Origin: Zonotrichia leucophrys gambelii
Taxonomy: Eukaryota; Chordata; Aves; Passeriformes; Passerellidae
Length of the DNA: 64,000 nucleotides
Assembly (NCBI RefSeq): GCF_028769735.1
Contig: NC_088173.1
Coordinates: 69,562,463 to 69,626,462 of the forward strand
Direction: 5' to 3'
Of the stretch, positions 51,508 to 64,000 are shown piece after piece. The notes beneath the pieces were generated by a model. It did not search any database. It was not told the DNA's origin and saw only the letters and a program-made list of their open reading frames with translations. Each line of letters starts with the position of its first letter. The stretch's first letter is position 1. A program made the translations under genes and the position numbers.

Positions 51508-51979
51508 GGAATTCTGGGCAGCAGCAAAAGGCAGAATTTGTTGAGAACTGCCTGGAAACTTCAGCCAGGGCTCCTGGACAGCCAGTGCTGGGAAAAGTGA
51601 GCTCCCCCACATCCAAACCCAGGAACTGACCCATTTGGGGTTTTCTGAAGTTACTGCAAGATCATGAGTGTCTTTAGGAAGCCAGGAACTTTGCAGTTGC
51701 TCAATACTCATTCAGCTGCTTTGGCATGGCTTATTTGGAATGGTTTTATTTTTGTGGGATGGATTCAGAGTTCCCAGCGTGGGATCTCTGGAGATGAGTG
51801 TTTTTAGCTGCTGTGGAAAGAGGTCCTTGAGAGGTGGGGTCTGGCTTGGTGGCTGTGGCTTCGCTGGAGGTGACATGACAGACCAGAACACCAGAATTGG
51901 AGTTTAATCCGTTTAAATGTCTCTGCTGCACAAAACAAGTTCCTGCCTTTTGCTGCCCAGAAAGCCAGAATTTCATAAA

Positions 51980-52160
51980 ATCATTAAATCATTAAATCAT
52001 GGAATGGTTTGAGTTGGAAAGGACCCTAAAAACCATCTGGTTCCAACCCCTGCCATGGGCAGGGACACCTTTTACTGTCCCAGGGTGCTCCAAGCCCCAT
52101 CCAACCTGGCATTAAACACTTGCAGGGATCCAGGGACAGCCCCAGCTTCTCTTGTGCTTG
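51980..52160 (-). mobile_element. CR1 LINE 3' end, - orientation
   Basis: Contains aatcatggaatggtttgag, ggaccctaaaaaccatctgg, ctgccatgggcagggacacc, ggatccagggacagccccagc. Confidence 0.85.
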
Positions 52161-52797
52161 AGGGGTGCAAATCTCGCAGGCTCAGTTTGGGAGAGAATCT
52201 TTAAAATTGTGTTTTGAAGCTTTTAAGGATTCATCCTCTTAGAGAACTCATGATGTTTTGTGTGTCCAGGGAGATTCATTTTGGGCTGTTCAGTGCCCCA
52301 CAGGCCAAGGAAAGTGCCATGGATTTAAGGAAATTTGAGTTCCTGAAGCCCTGTGCCAGAAAAGGTATCCCTGCCCAGCTAAGATCATTCTTTATATTTA
52401 ATATTGAATTCTCCCTGCTTGATTAAGGCAGTGGAGTTGCAGAAATGTCAGTAATTAACTAATGAAGGACAGGGGGATAGTGCAGTGACAGCTTCCATGG
52501 GTGCCTGCTGTTATTCCAGGCTTTTCAATCCAGCATGGAAAGGTCACCTCTGCATTACCCATCATGGCTGGGGCTGCTCCCATCCCACATCCAGAACTTT
52601 CTGTGCCACTTCAGCTGCTCCCAGCCCCTGTGATGGTCCTGGCAGTGCATTCCATGTCCCCCCTCCAAAATGGGATTTCAGGCAGGCTCCCAGCCCTGCC
52701 CTCACATCCCAAACCCAGGGGTAGGAACAGGGTTGCCACTTCCACTTTTTTTTTTTTTCCATTTTGCCTGTTACAGGAATTGTTGCTGACCTTTTTA

Positions 52798-53208
52798 TTG
52801 TATTTGTGTTACCCCCATATGAAGGAAGGAATGATGAATCTGACTCCATGTTCTCAGCAGGCTAATTTATTATTTTATGATACTATATTATATTAAAGAA
52901 TACTATACTATACTAAAGAATAGAGAAAGGATATTTACAGAAGGCTAAAAAGATAATAATGAAAACTTGTGGCTCTCTCCAGAGTCCTGACACAGCCTGG
53001 CCCTGATTGGCCAAAGAGTGAAAACAACTCACAGCAGAATCCAATGGAACAATCACCTGTGGGTGAACAATCTCCAAACACATTCCACATGAGCACAACA
53101 CAGGAGAAGCAAATGAGATAAGAATTGTTTTCATTTTTCTTTGAGGCTTCCCAGCTTCCCAGGAGAACAATCCTGGGCAAAGGGATTTTTCAGAAAATGT
53201 GAATGTGA
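52798..53208 (-). mobile_element. Solo LTR (family B), - orientation
   Basis: Reverse complement of the 20.3-kb LTR: catatgaaggaaggaatgat, aatttattattttatgat, ccctgattggccaaagagtg, aatcacctgtgggtgaac, gcaaagggatttttcagaaaa. Ends are approximate; no internal genes. Confidence 0.85.
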
Positions 53209-54404
53209 CGCCTCTTCAAGCATTCCTTGAGCTTTGTCTTCTCTGGCAGGGCTGGGCTGTTGGCACAGGGCATTTCCAGGAGGATTGTTTTGCTCTGGAG
53301 GTGACAAATGGCAGCTCAGCTCCTTTGGGATGCTGTGACACTTCCCAGGGGAGCACCTGGAATGCAGAGCTCAGGCCTCTGTGCCTCTCCCTGAATAAAA
53401 TCCTTATTTAAGGTCCTGCAGGCTCTGCCCTGGGGAGATTCAGAGTTCAGCCACTGGATTCATGAATTTTGGTGGGTTTTTTGGAAAATCAATCCTGTGG
53501 CAAGCCTTGGCAGGTGCTGTGGCACAAACCCACCTTTGGACTTGGGCTGCCAAGTTCCATCCCTGGGCCAGCTCTCAGGTAACTGTGGCTTTTGCCAAAG
53601 GCAGGATGGAATTTTGTGTCCTTCCTGTAGGAAGCTCTTGCAGTGACCTTTTTGGGGCTCTTCAGCCAGTTCTGAAGCATCTCTGGCTACCCCAATTTGC
53701 CTGTGGTCACTTGATGTGCAGTTCCAAATGACTCTGTGGTGTTGGATATTACAAAAGAATACATTTTTCTCATTGCTGATGGATTTACTTCATATATACT
53801 TTAGAAGCTGAGCCCTGATTTTATTTGAAACTATCAAAACATTGAATAAAACACTCCAAAGCTTTCAAAGCATTTGAACTATGTTCTCCCCTCAGACATT
53901 CTCAGTCATTTCCATCCTGGATCTGACCCCCAGGTTGCAGAGCTCCTTGGATCCACCTCCAGAGAGAAACAAGAGGCCTGAGGAACATTGGGAATGATGG
54001 TTTGGGGGAGAGGAACTGAAAATGAGTGTGGTGGTTAAATCTCTTCTTGCTACTAAGAGCCACTTGAATTTATTTTTGGGAGCAATTTTGGTCCATCCTA
54101 TTCCGGAGCTAAATTCATTATTTACTTTTTGGATTATCTCTTCCTTCCCTCTTGGCCTCCAGCTGCCAAACCCTCCATTCTCCCCCTGTGCCCTGGCACC
54201 CAGAATTGCAGCATCCTGAGCTCCAGCACTGCAGATGTGCCAGATGGGGACACTGAGCTCCTGCAGGTCTCAATTTTGGAAGCAGCACAAAAATGATGAC
54301 TTGAGAAAAACCATCTTGTTTGTACTGAATTTTGTCAGAGCCCAGCCATGTTGAACAGGCACCTCAAGCTTTGTGCCAGAGAGCTCCCAAGTGTTGCTGC
54401 TGTT

Positions 54405-54530
54405 TGTGGGATGGTTTGGGTTGGAAAGACCTTAAAGATCAACAATTCCAACCAGCAGGGACACCTTCCATTAGACCAGGTTGCTCCAAGCCCCTCAAAC
54501 CTGGCCTTAAAGCCACAAACATCCTCTGCT
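54405..54530 (-). mobile_element. CR1 LINE 3' end, - orientation
   Basis: Contains gatggtttgggttggaaag, accttaaagatcaacaattcc, agggacaccttccattagacc. Confidence 0.75.
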
Positions 54531-55199
54531 TTTGAAAATCTGCCCCCTTTTGTCCCTTTGCTGTGGACAAAATCACACACCAAACACTTGCCCACTTAAT
54601 TTTCACATCTGTTGTTTTTCTTTCCTCTGTTTTTTAGCAGCTTTGAGTGCAAAGATGTCTACTTGTTGTTTCCTGGCTGCAGAGTTGAAACTCTTTAATA
54701 TTCCTGTCTTCTGTGAGCTCTCTTCCATGAACCTTCCTTCACTCCCCACCCTCCTCCCATTTATCAAAGCCTGCCTTGCTCACACATTTGGTGCCTGATG
54801 AGGGACTGGGGTTGTTCCCATTGTGTCACTCCAGGCTGCCTGCTGTCCCCAGGGAAAAGGGGATGGGATGGATGTGAATGAAAGGAGGAGTTGGTGCTGT
54901 GGGACTGAGAAATGCTGGTCTTTGAAATGCCCTAAGCCTGGAGTCTCTTGTTTGGAGAGCAGGCCCAATGATGTTGGCCACTTCCCACTCCAGTCCCCAT
55001 TCCTTGGTCCAGAAGGGATTTATTTCCTCAGAAATGGGGCTCACTCACCCCACTTCAGGTTAATGGGCAGCTGAGGAGGCAACAATTTAATTTTTTCCTA
55101 GAATAAAACATTCTGCATTGACTTCCATGTTTGATAATAAGCTGTGAAACCTTGTGGTCTTTGATTTCAAGTGCTGTGAGCTGAACTCAGTGGTTTAGG

Positions 55200-55440
55200 C
55201 ACAGAATCTCTGAATGGTTTGGGTTGGGACCTTTAAAGACCATCCCATTCCAATCCCTGCCACAAGCAGGGACACCTTCCATAGACCAGATTGCTCCAAG
55301 CCCCATTCAGCCTGGCCTTGGACACTTCAGGGATGGGACAACCTGTGCCAGAGCCTCACCACCCTCACAGGGAATAATTTCTGCCTAATATCCAATCCAA
55401 ACTCTTTCAATCCTGCCTTCCAGCCTCTCTTTCACCTTAG
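55200..55440 (-). mobile_element. CR1 LINE 3' fragment, - orientation
   Basis: Contains cacagaatctctgaatggtt, ccattccaatccctgccac, ccagagcctcaccaccctcac, taatatccaatccaaactc. Confidence 0.85.
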
Positions 55441-56115
55441 TGTCAGCTCTGCCTCTTTCACCATTAACATCTGCATTTAATATTCCTGTTTCCTGCTTAA
55501 TAACCGGGGGGTCAAGCCCTGTCTTGTCCAAATTGGGAGTTCTCTGTGGCCCTGGTGAGCAGCACTGGCCCCTCCATCAATCCCTGGCTGAGCAGGGAGT
55601 GCTGCTGCCCTGGTGCCAGAAGGAAATGAAGGTGCAAAGAGCTGCTGAGTTGTTCCATGGCAGGGTGAGCTGATGTAAGATGGAGCTGGTGTTGTTTTGG
55701 AGAGCTGATTTTTCTGTTCTCTCCTTCCTGCACGTGTTGGACCACGTCTGGTGGTGAGTAAGGCAGCTGAGCTTGCTTACCTTGGCATGCTCTGGCACAG
55801 CACCCTGGCCTGGCCAGCCCTGGGGCTGACACAGAGCCTGGCACAGCTGGTTCTGGGAGTGCTTGGAGGAGAAGGGAGCTCTCACCTGGTGGCAGTGGCC
55901 TCTGTGATCATCCAGCACAGAATTCCCAGCTCCATTGGATGCCCTGCATGCCTGACTCCTGCCTCTGCTTAGGCTGAAAGGAAAATGTGGGAACCAGATG
56001 TGGCCCACCAGCACTATCTTGTTTAACACCCCATCTCCAGATGTTTCCAGCTTGTAATGCTAATTTCCACTTGCAGTTATCCAAGAGACAAATCCAAGAT
56101 GCTTGCTGCCTGTAG

Positions 56116-57232
56116 AAAGAGGAGTCCAACTGACTTCAGTGTTATCTCTTGCTTTGCCCAGTCCCACAGTTCTTGCACCAGGTAGGACAAGCCCATCTCC
56201 AAGCTGTCCCTTCCATCTCAAAATTCATCTTACAGTGAAACTTTTTCTTCATTATCTGGGGAAGAGGATTGAAAAGCAAGAAGAATTGGATTTTTGTTTT
56301 ATGAAGAGGAGTCCAACTGACCTCAATGTTCTCTCTTGCTTTGCTCAGTCCCACAGCTCTTGCACTGAGGACAGGCCTGCCCATCTCTAAACTGTCCCTT
56401 CCATCTCAAAATCATCTTACAGTGGAATTTTTTCGTCATTATCTGGGGAAGAGGATTGAAAAGCAAGAAGAATTGGATTTTTGCTTTAGAAAGAGGAGTC
56501 CAACTGACCTCAATGTTATCTCTTGCTTTGCTCAGTCCCACATCTCTTGTACCAGGTAGGACAAGCCCATCTCCAAACTGTCCCTTCCATCTCAAAATGA
56601 TCTCACAGTGAAATTTTTTCTTCATTCTTTGGGTGAGAGGATTGAAGAGCAAGAAGAATTGGATTTTAGCTTTAGAAAGAGGAGTCCAACTGACCTCAAT
56701 GTTATCTCTTGCTTTGCTCAGTCCCACAGCTCTTGCACCCAGGTAGAACAGCCCTGCCCATCTCTAAACTGCCCTTCCTACTCAAAATCATCTTACAGTG
56801 AAACTTTTCCTTCATTCTCTGGATAAGAGGATTGAAAAGCAAGAAGAATCAGATTTTTGCTTTATGAAGAGGAGTCCAACTGACTTCAATGTTCTCTCTT
56901 GCTTTGCCCAGTCCCACAGCTCTTGCACTGAGGACAGGCCTGCCCATCTCCAAACTGTCCCTTCCATCTCAAAATCATCTTACAGTGGAATTTTTTCTTC
57001 ATTCTCTGGGTAGGAGGATTGCAAAGCAAGAAGAATCAGGTTTTTGCTTTATGAAGAGCAGGCAACTGACCTCAGTGTTATCTCTTGCTTTGCTCAGTCT
57101 CTTGCACCAGGTGGGACAAGCCTGTCCATCTCCAAACTGTCCCTTCCATCTCAGAATGATCTTACAGTGACATTTTTTCTTCATTCTCTGGGGAAGAGGA
57201 TTGAAAAGCAAGAAGAATCAGATTTTTGCCCA
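56116..57232 (+). repeat. 186-bp tandem array, six units
   Basis: Units begin with ggagtccaactgacctcaat at 56121, 56307, 56495, 56681 and 56871, with a degenerate start near 57056. Each continues through gctttgctcagtcccacagc, ccatctccaaactgtccc, tcatcttacagtgaaattt and gaggattgaaaagcaagaag. The spacing is 185-190 bp. Confidence 0.95.
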
Positions 57233-59874
57233 GGAAATGTTGTACTTTGCAAGGGCATTTCATCACATCCTTTTTTGAAGGCTGCAAGAACAGCTTTCTC
57301 CAAGGGATGCTCTTCCCTTGGGACTGCATGTGCTTTTCTTAAATTTCACCAGCACGTGACCACAGGGCATGGAAGGACTTGCAGGAATGTTCCTAACTCC
57401 CTTTGAAAGGCAAGCTGTTCTTCCAGCCTCTTGCAGAATCACTCTGACAGGAGACTCTGCAATCAGGCTGCAGAGGTAATTGCATTTGTAATGTGAAAGA
57501 CAGAACAGGGTCTATAATTCTCATCCTCAACAGGCTCTGCAGGGACTCAAGGTAATAAAAAAAAAAAAAAATAAAGCAATAAAACCCAAACCAACAGACC
57601 CAATCACTGCTTCTGACATTTGTGATTGGTCTGGGCAAAATATTAGGAAACAACATACTCAAGGGGACAAGATGATCTCATGCAGCTGATTTTAAAGCAA
57701 CATGCTCCCGTGGAAATTTGTTTGTGTGCCTGTTCCGGAGCCCTGGCTGCTGCCTGGATCTCCCCTGCCCCCCCTGGCCCAGCTCAGCTTAGTCAGCAAG
57801 TTCCAGTTCAACTTCTGCCTTTTATTTTGTGCCTGTACCTGAGTGAGCTCCATTCCTCAGTAACAGCTCTTTGTCAGAGGAAAGGCTTCCAGGATGCTGC
57901 CAGCAACTCATTGTCCATTTCCTGAGGAGAACTGCTTGCTTTTAAGTAGTTTGCCTGAAACCTTGAATATTCCAGTGCAGCTAAGGCTTCCTGTGTTGGT
58001 TTGCTTTCCTGGGATGAAGTTCCAGCCACCCACATGAGCTGTCTGGATTTAGTTTGGAGTCTGGAGAACAAATCTCTGCTGTTTCACCATCACCATGTTG
58101 TTGTTCCTCTCACATTGCAATATGCGACTGTCCTGGATGTGGCAACTGATTGACAAGCAGCAGCTCCCCACTGATTGTTGCTGTTTATTGTTGGATTTTG
58201 AGGGGTGTGGGGACAGGAGCTGGGCTGGAGCAAGCTACAGCCTTGAAGGTTGGAGGTTGGATGTAGCAGTGTTGAAAAAAATCACATTTGGATCCCTTGG
58301 CTTGGGTGAGGGATGCTTCTGCCATGGCACATCCTCCCTGGTCCTTCCTCCAGTGCAGATCAGACCTTTATGATGTTCACAGCTCCTCAATATGAAGGCA
58401 GGGGAAGGATCTTGGCATCCCAGGTGGAGATGAGCTTGTTTGCATCCAAGTTCCTCAAGGATTTCCTCTAATAAAGCCTTGCTGTTCCCCATTTGGCTGG
58501 CTGGAACACCAGGCTGGTTCTTTCTTCCATGTCATCCTGTGGACTTTCCCAATAGAATGTTGCTCATTCAGTCCCATGTTTTGAAAAAGAATAGAGCAGA
58601 TTATCTTTTCAGAGCCTGACTCTTGCTGGCTTTTCAGCTGCTGTGGCCATGAATGAAGTGATAACAGGAGAAACTTCTCCAGAACTGACTGTACCTTCCT
58701 CTCTGCCTCTGAAGGCTCTACCCTCCCTGAAAGCTTTCCATTCTCATTAAACCCACCCATAGCAATGAAACCTGAAAAAACCATGAACTCCCACCTCCAG
58801 CAGGCTGGCTGGTGCTGGTGTTGTTTGGGATTTTAACTGGGGAGAATGAGTCAGCCTGGCCTCAGAAAGCACCAGGACTATCAGCACCGCTTGACCACCA
58901 GTTTCCTGTTGCTCCCTTTTGTTTCTCTCTTTTTTTTCTTTTGTTGAAGCTTTTAGGGCCTGGATGCACAACTGTGAGAGTGTCTGGATGTTTCCCACTA
59001 CTGGGACTCTACTGTGTGTGTCTTCTCTGCTTACTTTTTTCGAAAGGAGGACAAGAAAGACTCAGAGATCAGGACCTTGTCTGAACCTCAACTTCCAGAA
59101 TCATAACTCAACTGCTGGCCTTAGGGAGCTGTCAGGTCTTCAAATAAATCTTTATAAATAAATTCACACAACTTGATTGCAATGTTGTTTAAAGCAGGTC
59201 TTAAAACATACTATTTTGGGGTAAAGCTTTAATGGTAGGTTAGGTCACAGAGGAATGATGACCATGAAGTTATGGCAAACTCATACCAAACTCCAGTGTT
59301 TGGTCTCTGGGATATGGCCTTGGTGTCCCAGACCATGCTTTGCATGCTGGGCACTCCTATTTTTTATTTTCCTCAAAGAAATGAACTCAGGGATGTGCAG
59401 GAATGCCAGAGCAGAGCTTGTGTGCTGGGGTACTGAAGGCACATCTTTGTCTTGCCAGCATGTGGGAATATCTGCATGGAAACCTTTTGGTGCTTTTGGG
59501 GATGGGAACCATCCTGAGTGAAGGCAGAGCAGATGGGACATGCAGCCTGAACCAGCCTGTCTCGTTTATGCTTTATTAATTAGACATCTTATCAGAGTCA
59601 TCTGTGTTTTCTTTCCTTTTCTCCTTTCCAAACCAGTTCTGCTGCTTCGCTGCCCGCAGAGCCTCTGATGAGGAGCCCAGTTTGAATCCCTGAGAGTTGC
59701 ATGGCAGCACTTGTTCATTGTGCTGTGTGTTAGCACTGTAAAAACCTTGGGGAGAGGACTCAGAGGAGTTTTGTGAGCTCTGGGGAATCAGAATTTTGGG
59801 TGTTGATGGTGCTGTCCTGGTTGCACATCCTCCCCCTGTGTACTGTCAGTGTTTGTAAGAATTTCCATGGGTTA

Positions 59875-60055
59875 ATCACAGAACCACAGAATGGTTTGAG
59901 TTGGAAAGGACTTAAAAATCAACTTGTTCCAAACCCTGCCATGGACAGGGACACCTTCCACAATCCCAGGCTGCTCCAAGCCCCATCCAGCCTGGCCTGG
60001 GACACTTGCAGGGATCCAGGGGCAGCCACAGCTGCTCTGGGCACCCTGGGCTGCT
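59875..60055 (-). mobile_element. CR1 LINE 3' end, - orientation
   Basis: Contains cacagaaccacagaatggtt, ctgccatggacagggacacc, ggctgctccaagccccatcc, ggcagccacagctgctctgg. Confidence 0.88.
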
Positions 60056-60509
60056 GCTTTCTGTAGGATGCTTAAAAGCTGCCATGGATCAGGAAGGTGA
60101 CTGGATAAACTGGTGGAAGGAAGATACAAAGATCCCTGGGTAGAAACAGTCAGTGCTGAAGGCTGGGAAGTGTTCTGGGGAGGAAATGGTAGGGACTGGT
60201 GTGGGTCTGACCTTGCTAGACCTGCTGCTGATTGCTGTTGGAGGTACTGAATTAAGCAGATCTCAGATGGGGTCTGTTGTGCTCATGGGACAGTGTCAGG
60301 CTCCCCCTGTGCACATTCAGTTTTAAAATTTCACTGAAATGGAGAGAAGCCTTTTCCAGTGCTGGGGTGGGAGCCAGGAGTAGGGATTTTCTCAGATATC
60401 CCTTTGAACCTTTATCTCCCAGCAGGTTAACTTCTGAATCCTCAATGTCAGTGCCCTTTATCTGTATGTAAGGGTGAAGTGGGTTGTAAAACCCTTTGAG
60501 TGAACCCCT

Positions 60510-60842
60510 TATAGTCTCAAGCTGCTCCAGTGGAGGTTCAGGTTGGTCATTAGGAGGAAATCCCTCATAGAAAAGGTGATAAAACACTGGACTGGAACTG
60601 CCTAAGGGGTGGTGGAGTCCCCATGCCTGGAGGTGGAACAGTGGATGTGTCACTCAGTGCTCTGGTCTGGGTGACAGGGTGCTGATGGGTCACAGATTGG
60701 ACTCAGTTATCTTGGAGATCCTTCAGAGCCTGGGTGATTGTGTGTGTGCCCATCTCTGAGGTGGGAGATGGTGAAACAGGAGCTGGATTCGATGATCCCT
60801 GCCTGGGTCCCTTTGAGCTCAGGATATTCTGTGATTCTCTGA
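60510..60842 (+). mobile_element. CR1 LINE 3' fragment, + orientation
   Basis: Contains ttaggaggaaatccctcatag, tggtggagtccccatgcctgg, agctggattcgatgatccctg, ctcaggatattctgtgattct. Confidence 0.8.
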
Positions 60843-62409
60843 AACCCCATAAAGCCACCCTGAGTATCCTTTGTGACACCTGGCTCTGTTTTATGGCCAC
60901 CATTTGGTGAGCTGAAGGGAAGACCTATGGATTTGCTTTGTCTGATGCCCTTCCAGTGAAAATCCCCACTCCCTGAAAGAGCAGCAGGATCATCCCTGCA
61001 CACACAGCAGGGAAATGACTTTTAACAATGGCCTGCCTTGGATACTGCCCAGATCCCTTCTCTTAGAGCAGGACAAGATGATGACCATGCCCAGGCTCTT
61101 CCCTGGCACACACACTCAGAATATGTTATCCTTGGAGTCCTTTTCCCAGGCGTGGCTGCCTTTGTGCAGGCACAGCGTGTACCCTGCTAATGGGCTGCTG
61201 GTGGCTTCTGGCAGCCACTTAATTGGGTCCCTGGGTGCTGGGATATTTCCTGCTGCTGCATCCTCTTCCCACAGCTATTCCTCCACCTTGGGAACCTCCC
61301 TGCCGATGGAGATGTGCTGCTGAGCTCTCTGCAGTGCCCAGAGGTTAAATCCCAAATAAAGCTTTGGGATTGCTCACAGCCCTGGAGGGGGGGGGGATGC
61401 ACACATTGAGAGGGATTTGAATTGTGTTGTGTGTATCGAGCTGCCTGTAAACACAGCAGGAGGTTGCTGCTTCTCCAGAGCCAGGGAGCCAAAGGTGTAT
61501 TGATCCCAGGGAGCTGTGGGAGCCAGGTACACACTGGGTTATTTCCAGCTGAGGATGAAATTTCTCTGTTTCCTGCCCTTCCTCCTCAACTCGTGTCAAG
61601 CTGTAATGATTTTATAACCCAAAAAAGCTGTCAGCTGATTCCTCCCCAAAGCAAGAAGCCCTGTTGCTAGGAGTGGGGTGTGGGGGGAGAAAAAAACCTC
61701 AGGAATACTCATGTTCAGCAGTCCAGCACTGCAGATAACATTGAGTCACTGCTGAAAGCCTCAAAGCAAAACAGATGTTCAGTTTCTAGTGACTGAGTAA
61801 GTATTAAAGGTACCAGATGAGCAAAGTTTTAACTGAGATACTTCATTTGTGGTTGGCAGCTGAGACAAAGCATGAGCAAACAAGGTGCAATGCAGAAATG
61901 GTCTCCCTCCTGTCTTACACATGCTGGTGTGTTTTCATAAAACTTTTTTTGTTCCATTTTTTTCCCCATTTTTTAAATATGTCTTTCCTGCTTGACTCAT
62001 TCTCTCTGTAGTTGTAACCTTTAGTTCTGGGTGGGAAGGCAATTATTTTGTGAGACATGAGACCAGTGGCAGGGTGAGTGGGCTCTTGTTGCTGCCTCTG
62101 TCATCTCCTTGTTTGACAAGTCACTTCTCCAGGAGCAGTTTGTGGCTCTGAAGTTGGGGATAATTACATGTGTTGTCAAAAATAAGGGAACTGGACTTAA
62201 TGGTGCATCTGCTCAGCCTGACTTTGGAATTCATGAATGAGTAGAAAACTTGGAATGTGGCTGTCATGCAGCTGTTAGCCTTCCAGCAAGAGACAAGTTT
62301 TGATGATTATATTCTTAAAAAAAAAAAAAAATTAAGATGAGGACTGTGATCCAGGATGGGCAGCCAACACTGGGAGCTTCTTGAGCTGCTGCTGGTGGAG
62401 GTGTTGGGT

Positions 62410-62970
62410 TCTCTTTGCTTTGATCCTTGGTGAGGAACCTGCAGCACTGTCTGGCTGTGTGGAACAGAGGTGCTGAATCCTTCCTTGCCACCCAAACCTG
62501 AGCAGCTGATAACATAAAAGGGCAGGAACTGTGTCCTGTCCCCCATCATGGGCAGCTTGTGGATTCCTCAATGAGTAGCTAACCTAAAACACATGAGAAC
62601 CCTGAGAAAAAGGACCCTGATCAGAGCTTCCCTCCTTGGTAAGTCCATAAATCAGCTCATTCTGTATTTTTTGGAGGAGTGACTCTCATTGTGGCTGCTC
62701 AGCTTGGCTCTTTGCTTTGATCCCTGGTGAGGAACCTGCAGCACTGTCTGGCTGTGTGGAACAGAGGTGCTGAATCCCTCCTTGCCACCCAAACCTGAGC
62801 AGCTGATAACATAAAAGGGCAGGAATTGTGTCCTGTCCCTCCTCATCATCATGGGCAGCTTGTGGATTCCTCAGTGAGTAAAATTCCTCACCTCAAGTAA
62901 AACAGATAAGAACCCTGAGAAAAAGGACCCTGATCAGAGCTTCTCTCCTTGGTAAGTCCATAAATCAGCT
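62410..62970 (+). repeat. Tandem duplication, about 300-bp unit, two copies
   Basis: The segment tttgctttgatccttggtga...gctgaatccttccttgccacc...ctgagaaaaaggaccctgatc...ggtaagtccataaatcagctc occurs at about 62417-62660 and again at about 62712-62972. Confidence 0.88.
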
Positions 62971-63809
62971 CCCTCTGTGCCTTCTGACTCTCATTTTGGC
63001 TGCTCAGCACCACAGGAAGGACAGAATAGATTCTGGGGACAGAACAGACTTTGGGTTGCTTTCCTTGGCCTGTGGGAAGTGCATTTGTACTGCTGAGCCC
63101 ACGTGGGAGCTGAAGCCAAGGCTCCATCCAGCCAGTCCTGCAGGATTTAAGGGTTTTTGGCAAGTTCTAGATGATTTCTATTAAGAAAAAGGCTTTTTGG
63201 ATCTCTTCTGAGGGTTGCCTCCCTTTGGAGGCTTTCTCAGGAGCCCATGTGCTGAGCACTTAATCTTCCACCCCACTTAAGGGAAGAGGGACAGACACCA
63301 AACCCTGTTGGCACCTTATTTCACTTAATTCTCTCATTTAATTGCTCTTCCTTTGCCTTTTAAGAGAATCTCTGCCAAAATCAAGAAGCTCAAAATTAAA
63401 GTAATTATTGTGGTGATGGAAGCAATCAAAGAGGCCACACCAGGCTCCTGCTCTGTGTGCTGTGGAGGAAGGAGCAGCCTGGGACTGAGCTCATCTCCTG
63501 GGACACGCTGAGCTCCAAGAGTTAATTTTGTTCCTGACTTCTCTGTCCATGAGTAATCCATTTGTGCTGGGAGGAAATGGCAAGTTCTTGCAGTGAGGAC
63601 AGGCTTCACTGCTGGAGAAAATGATGCCTATTTATCATATGATGCTCTCTGTGCCTTTTTTTATTTGTCCTTCATCTGAACTAAGCTCTTTGGTGATGAG
63701 CTTCCCTGTCTGACAGCAAATTTTGTAGAGGTTTACAAGTGGGTTTTTTTTTCTTTCCTGCATTTGCTGTTTGCCTGCAATTCCTCACCAGTTTGTGCTG
63801 GGAAGGAGC

Positions 63810-64000
63810 TGGACAGGAAAGGAGCTGGGAGTCCTGCTGGGCATCAAACAAAGTGCCCAAAAAGGGACAGTGGTGGCCTGGGCTGGGTGAGACAAAACTC
63901 TTCCAGCAGGCCCAGGGAGGGGATCCTGCCCCTCTGCTCAGCACTGGGGAGGCCACACCTGCAGCACTGGGTGCCAGCACAGGAGGGACATGGACAGACT
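63810..64000 (+). mobile_element. CR1 LINE fragment running off the window end, + orientation
   Basis: Contains gacagtggtggcctgggctgg, gggatcctgcccctctgctc, gcactggggaggccacacctg, ggacatggacagact, an inner part of the CR1 3' region. Confidence 0.75.

Larger units (their letters stand above)
40312..64000. other. Long non-coding stretch (possible first intron)
   Basis: Besides the listed CR1, LTR and tandem repeats, no spliced exon was recognised on either strand. If the 40.2-kb donor is real, this is the first part of a >23-kb intron. Otherwise it is intergenic. Confidence 0.5.

Noticed and set aside
59622..59692. Possible exon after ctttccaaaccag (+ strand)
   Set aside because: The acceptor looks acceptable, but every frame stops within 20 codons and no donor follows in a usable position.

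Overview
The window is nuclear DNA of a bird, probably a songbird. Coding exons are short with canonical splice sites, and CpG-island promoters are present. Many 3'-truncated CR1 LINE fragments lie in both orientations, alongside solo LTRs of bird endogenous retroviruses and abundant mini- and microsatellites. There is no prokaryotic or viral gene organisation.

Three protein genes are identified from spliced exons, and a fourth is suggested. (1) RNF24 (+): the last four coding exons (2054-6872), including the whole RING-H2 domain, then a GC-rich 3'UTR to about 8.2 kb. Its 5' exons lie left of the window. (2) PANK2 (-): seven coding exons from a CpG island at about 29 kb down to a stop at 11905. 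It converges tail to tail with RNF24. (3) MAVS (-): CARD exons at 37.7-37.3 kb, then low-complexity middle exons, ending in a C-terminal tail anchor with its stop at 33569. RNF24-PANK2-MAVS is the gene order and orientation of human 20p13, which supports calling the kinase PANK2 rather than PANK1 or PANK3. (4) A CpG island at 39.95-40.33 kb looks like the promoter and first exon of a + strand gene. I recognise no further exon to the window end, so 40.3-64 kb is probably a long first intron or intergenic DNA.

Layout: 1-2053 RNF24 intron; 2054-8205 RNF24 3' half; 8.2-10.9 kb between convergent genes; 10.9-29.1 kb PANK2, whose introns carry a 499-bp duplication, an LTR-derived tandem array and nested LTR/CR1 insertions; 29.1-29.35 kb PANK2 promoter with CCAAT boxes; 29.4-33.5 kb PANK2 upstream/MAVS downstream; 33.57-38.4 kb MAVS; 38.4-39.9 kb repeats; 40-64 kb repeat-rich non-coding DNA with several tandem arrays.

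The genes are not one pathway. RNF24 is a membrane RING E3 ligase, PANK2 starts coenzyme A synthesis, and MAVS relays RIG-I/MDA5 signals at mitochondria. The most notable anomaly is that the first CARD intron of MAVS has its GT one base later than the reading frame requires. That is either an indel/assembly error, unusual splicing, or a disabling frameshift.
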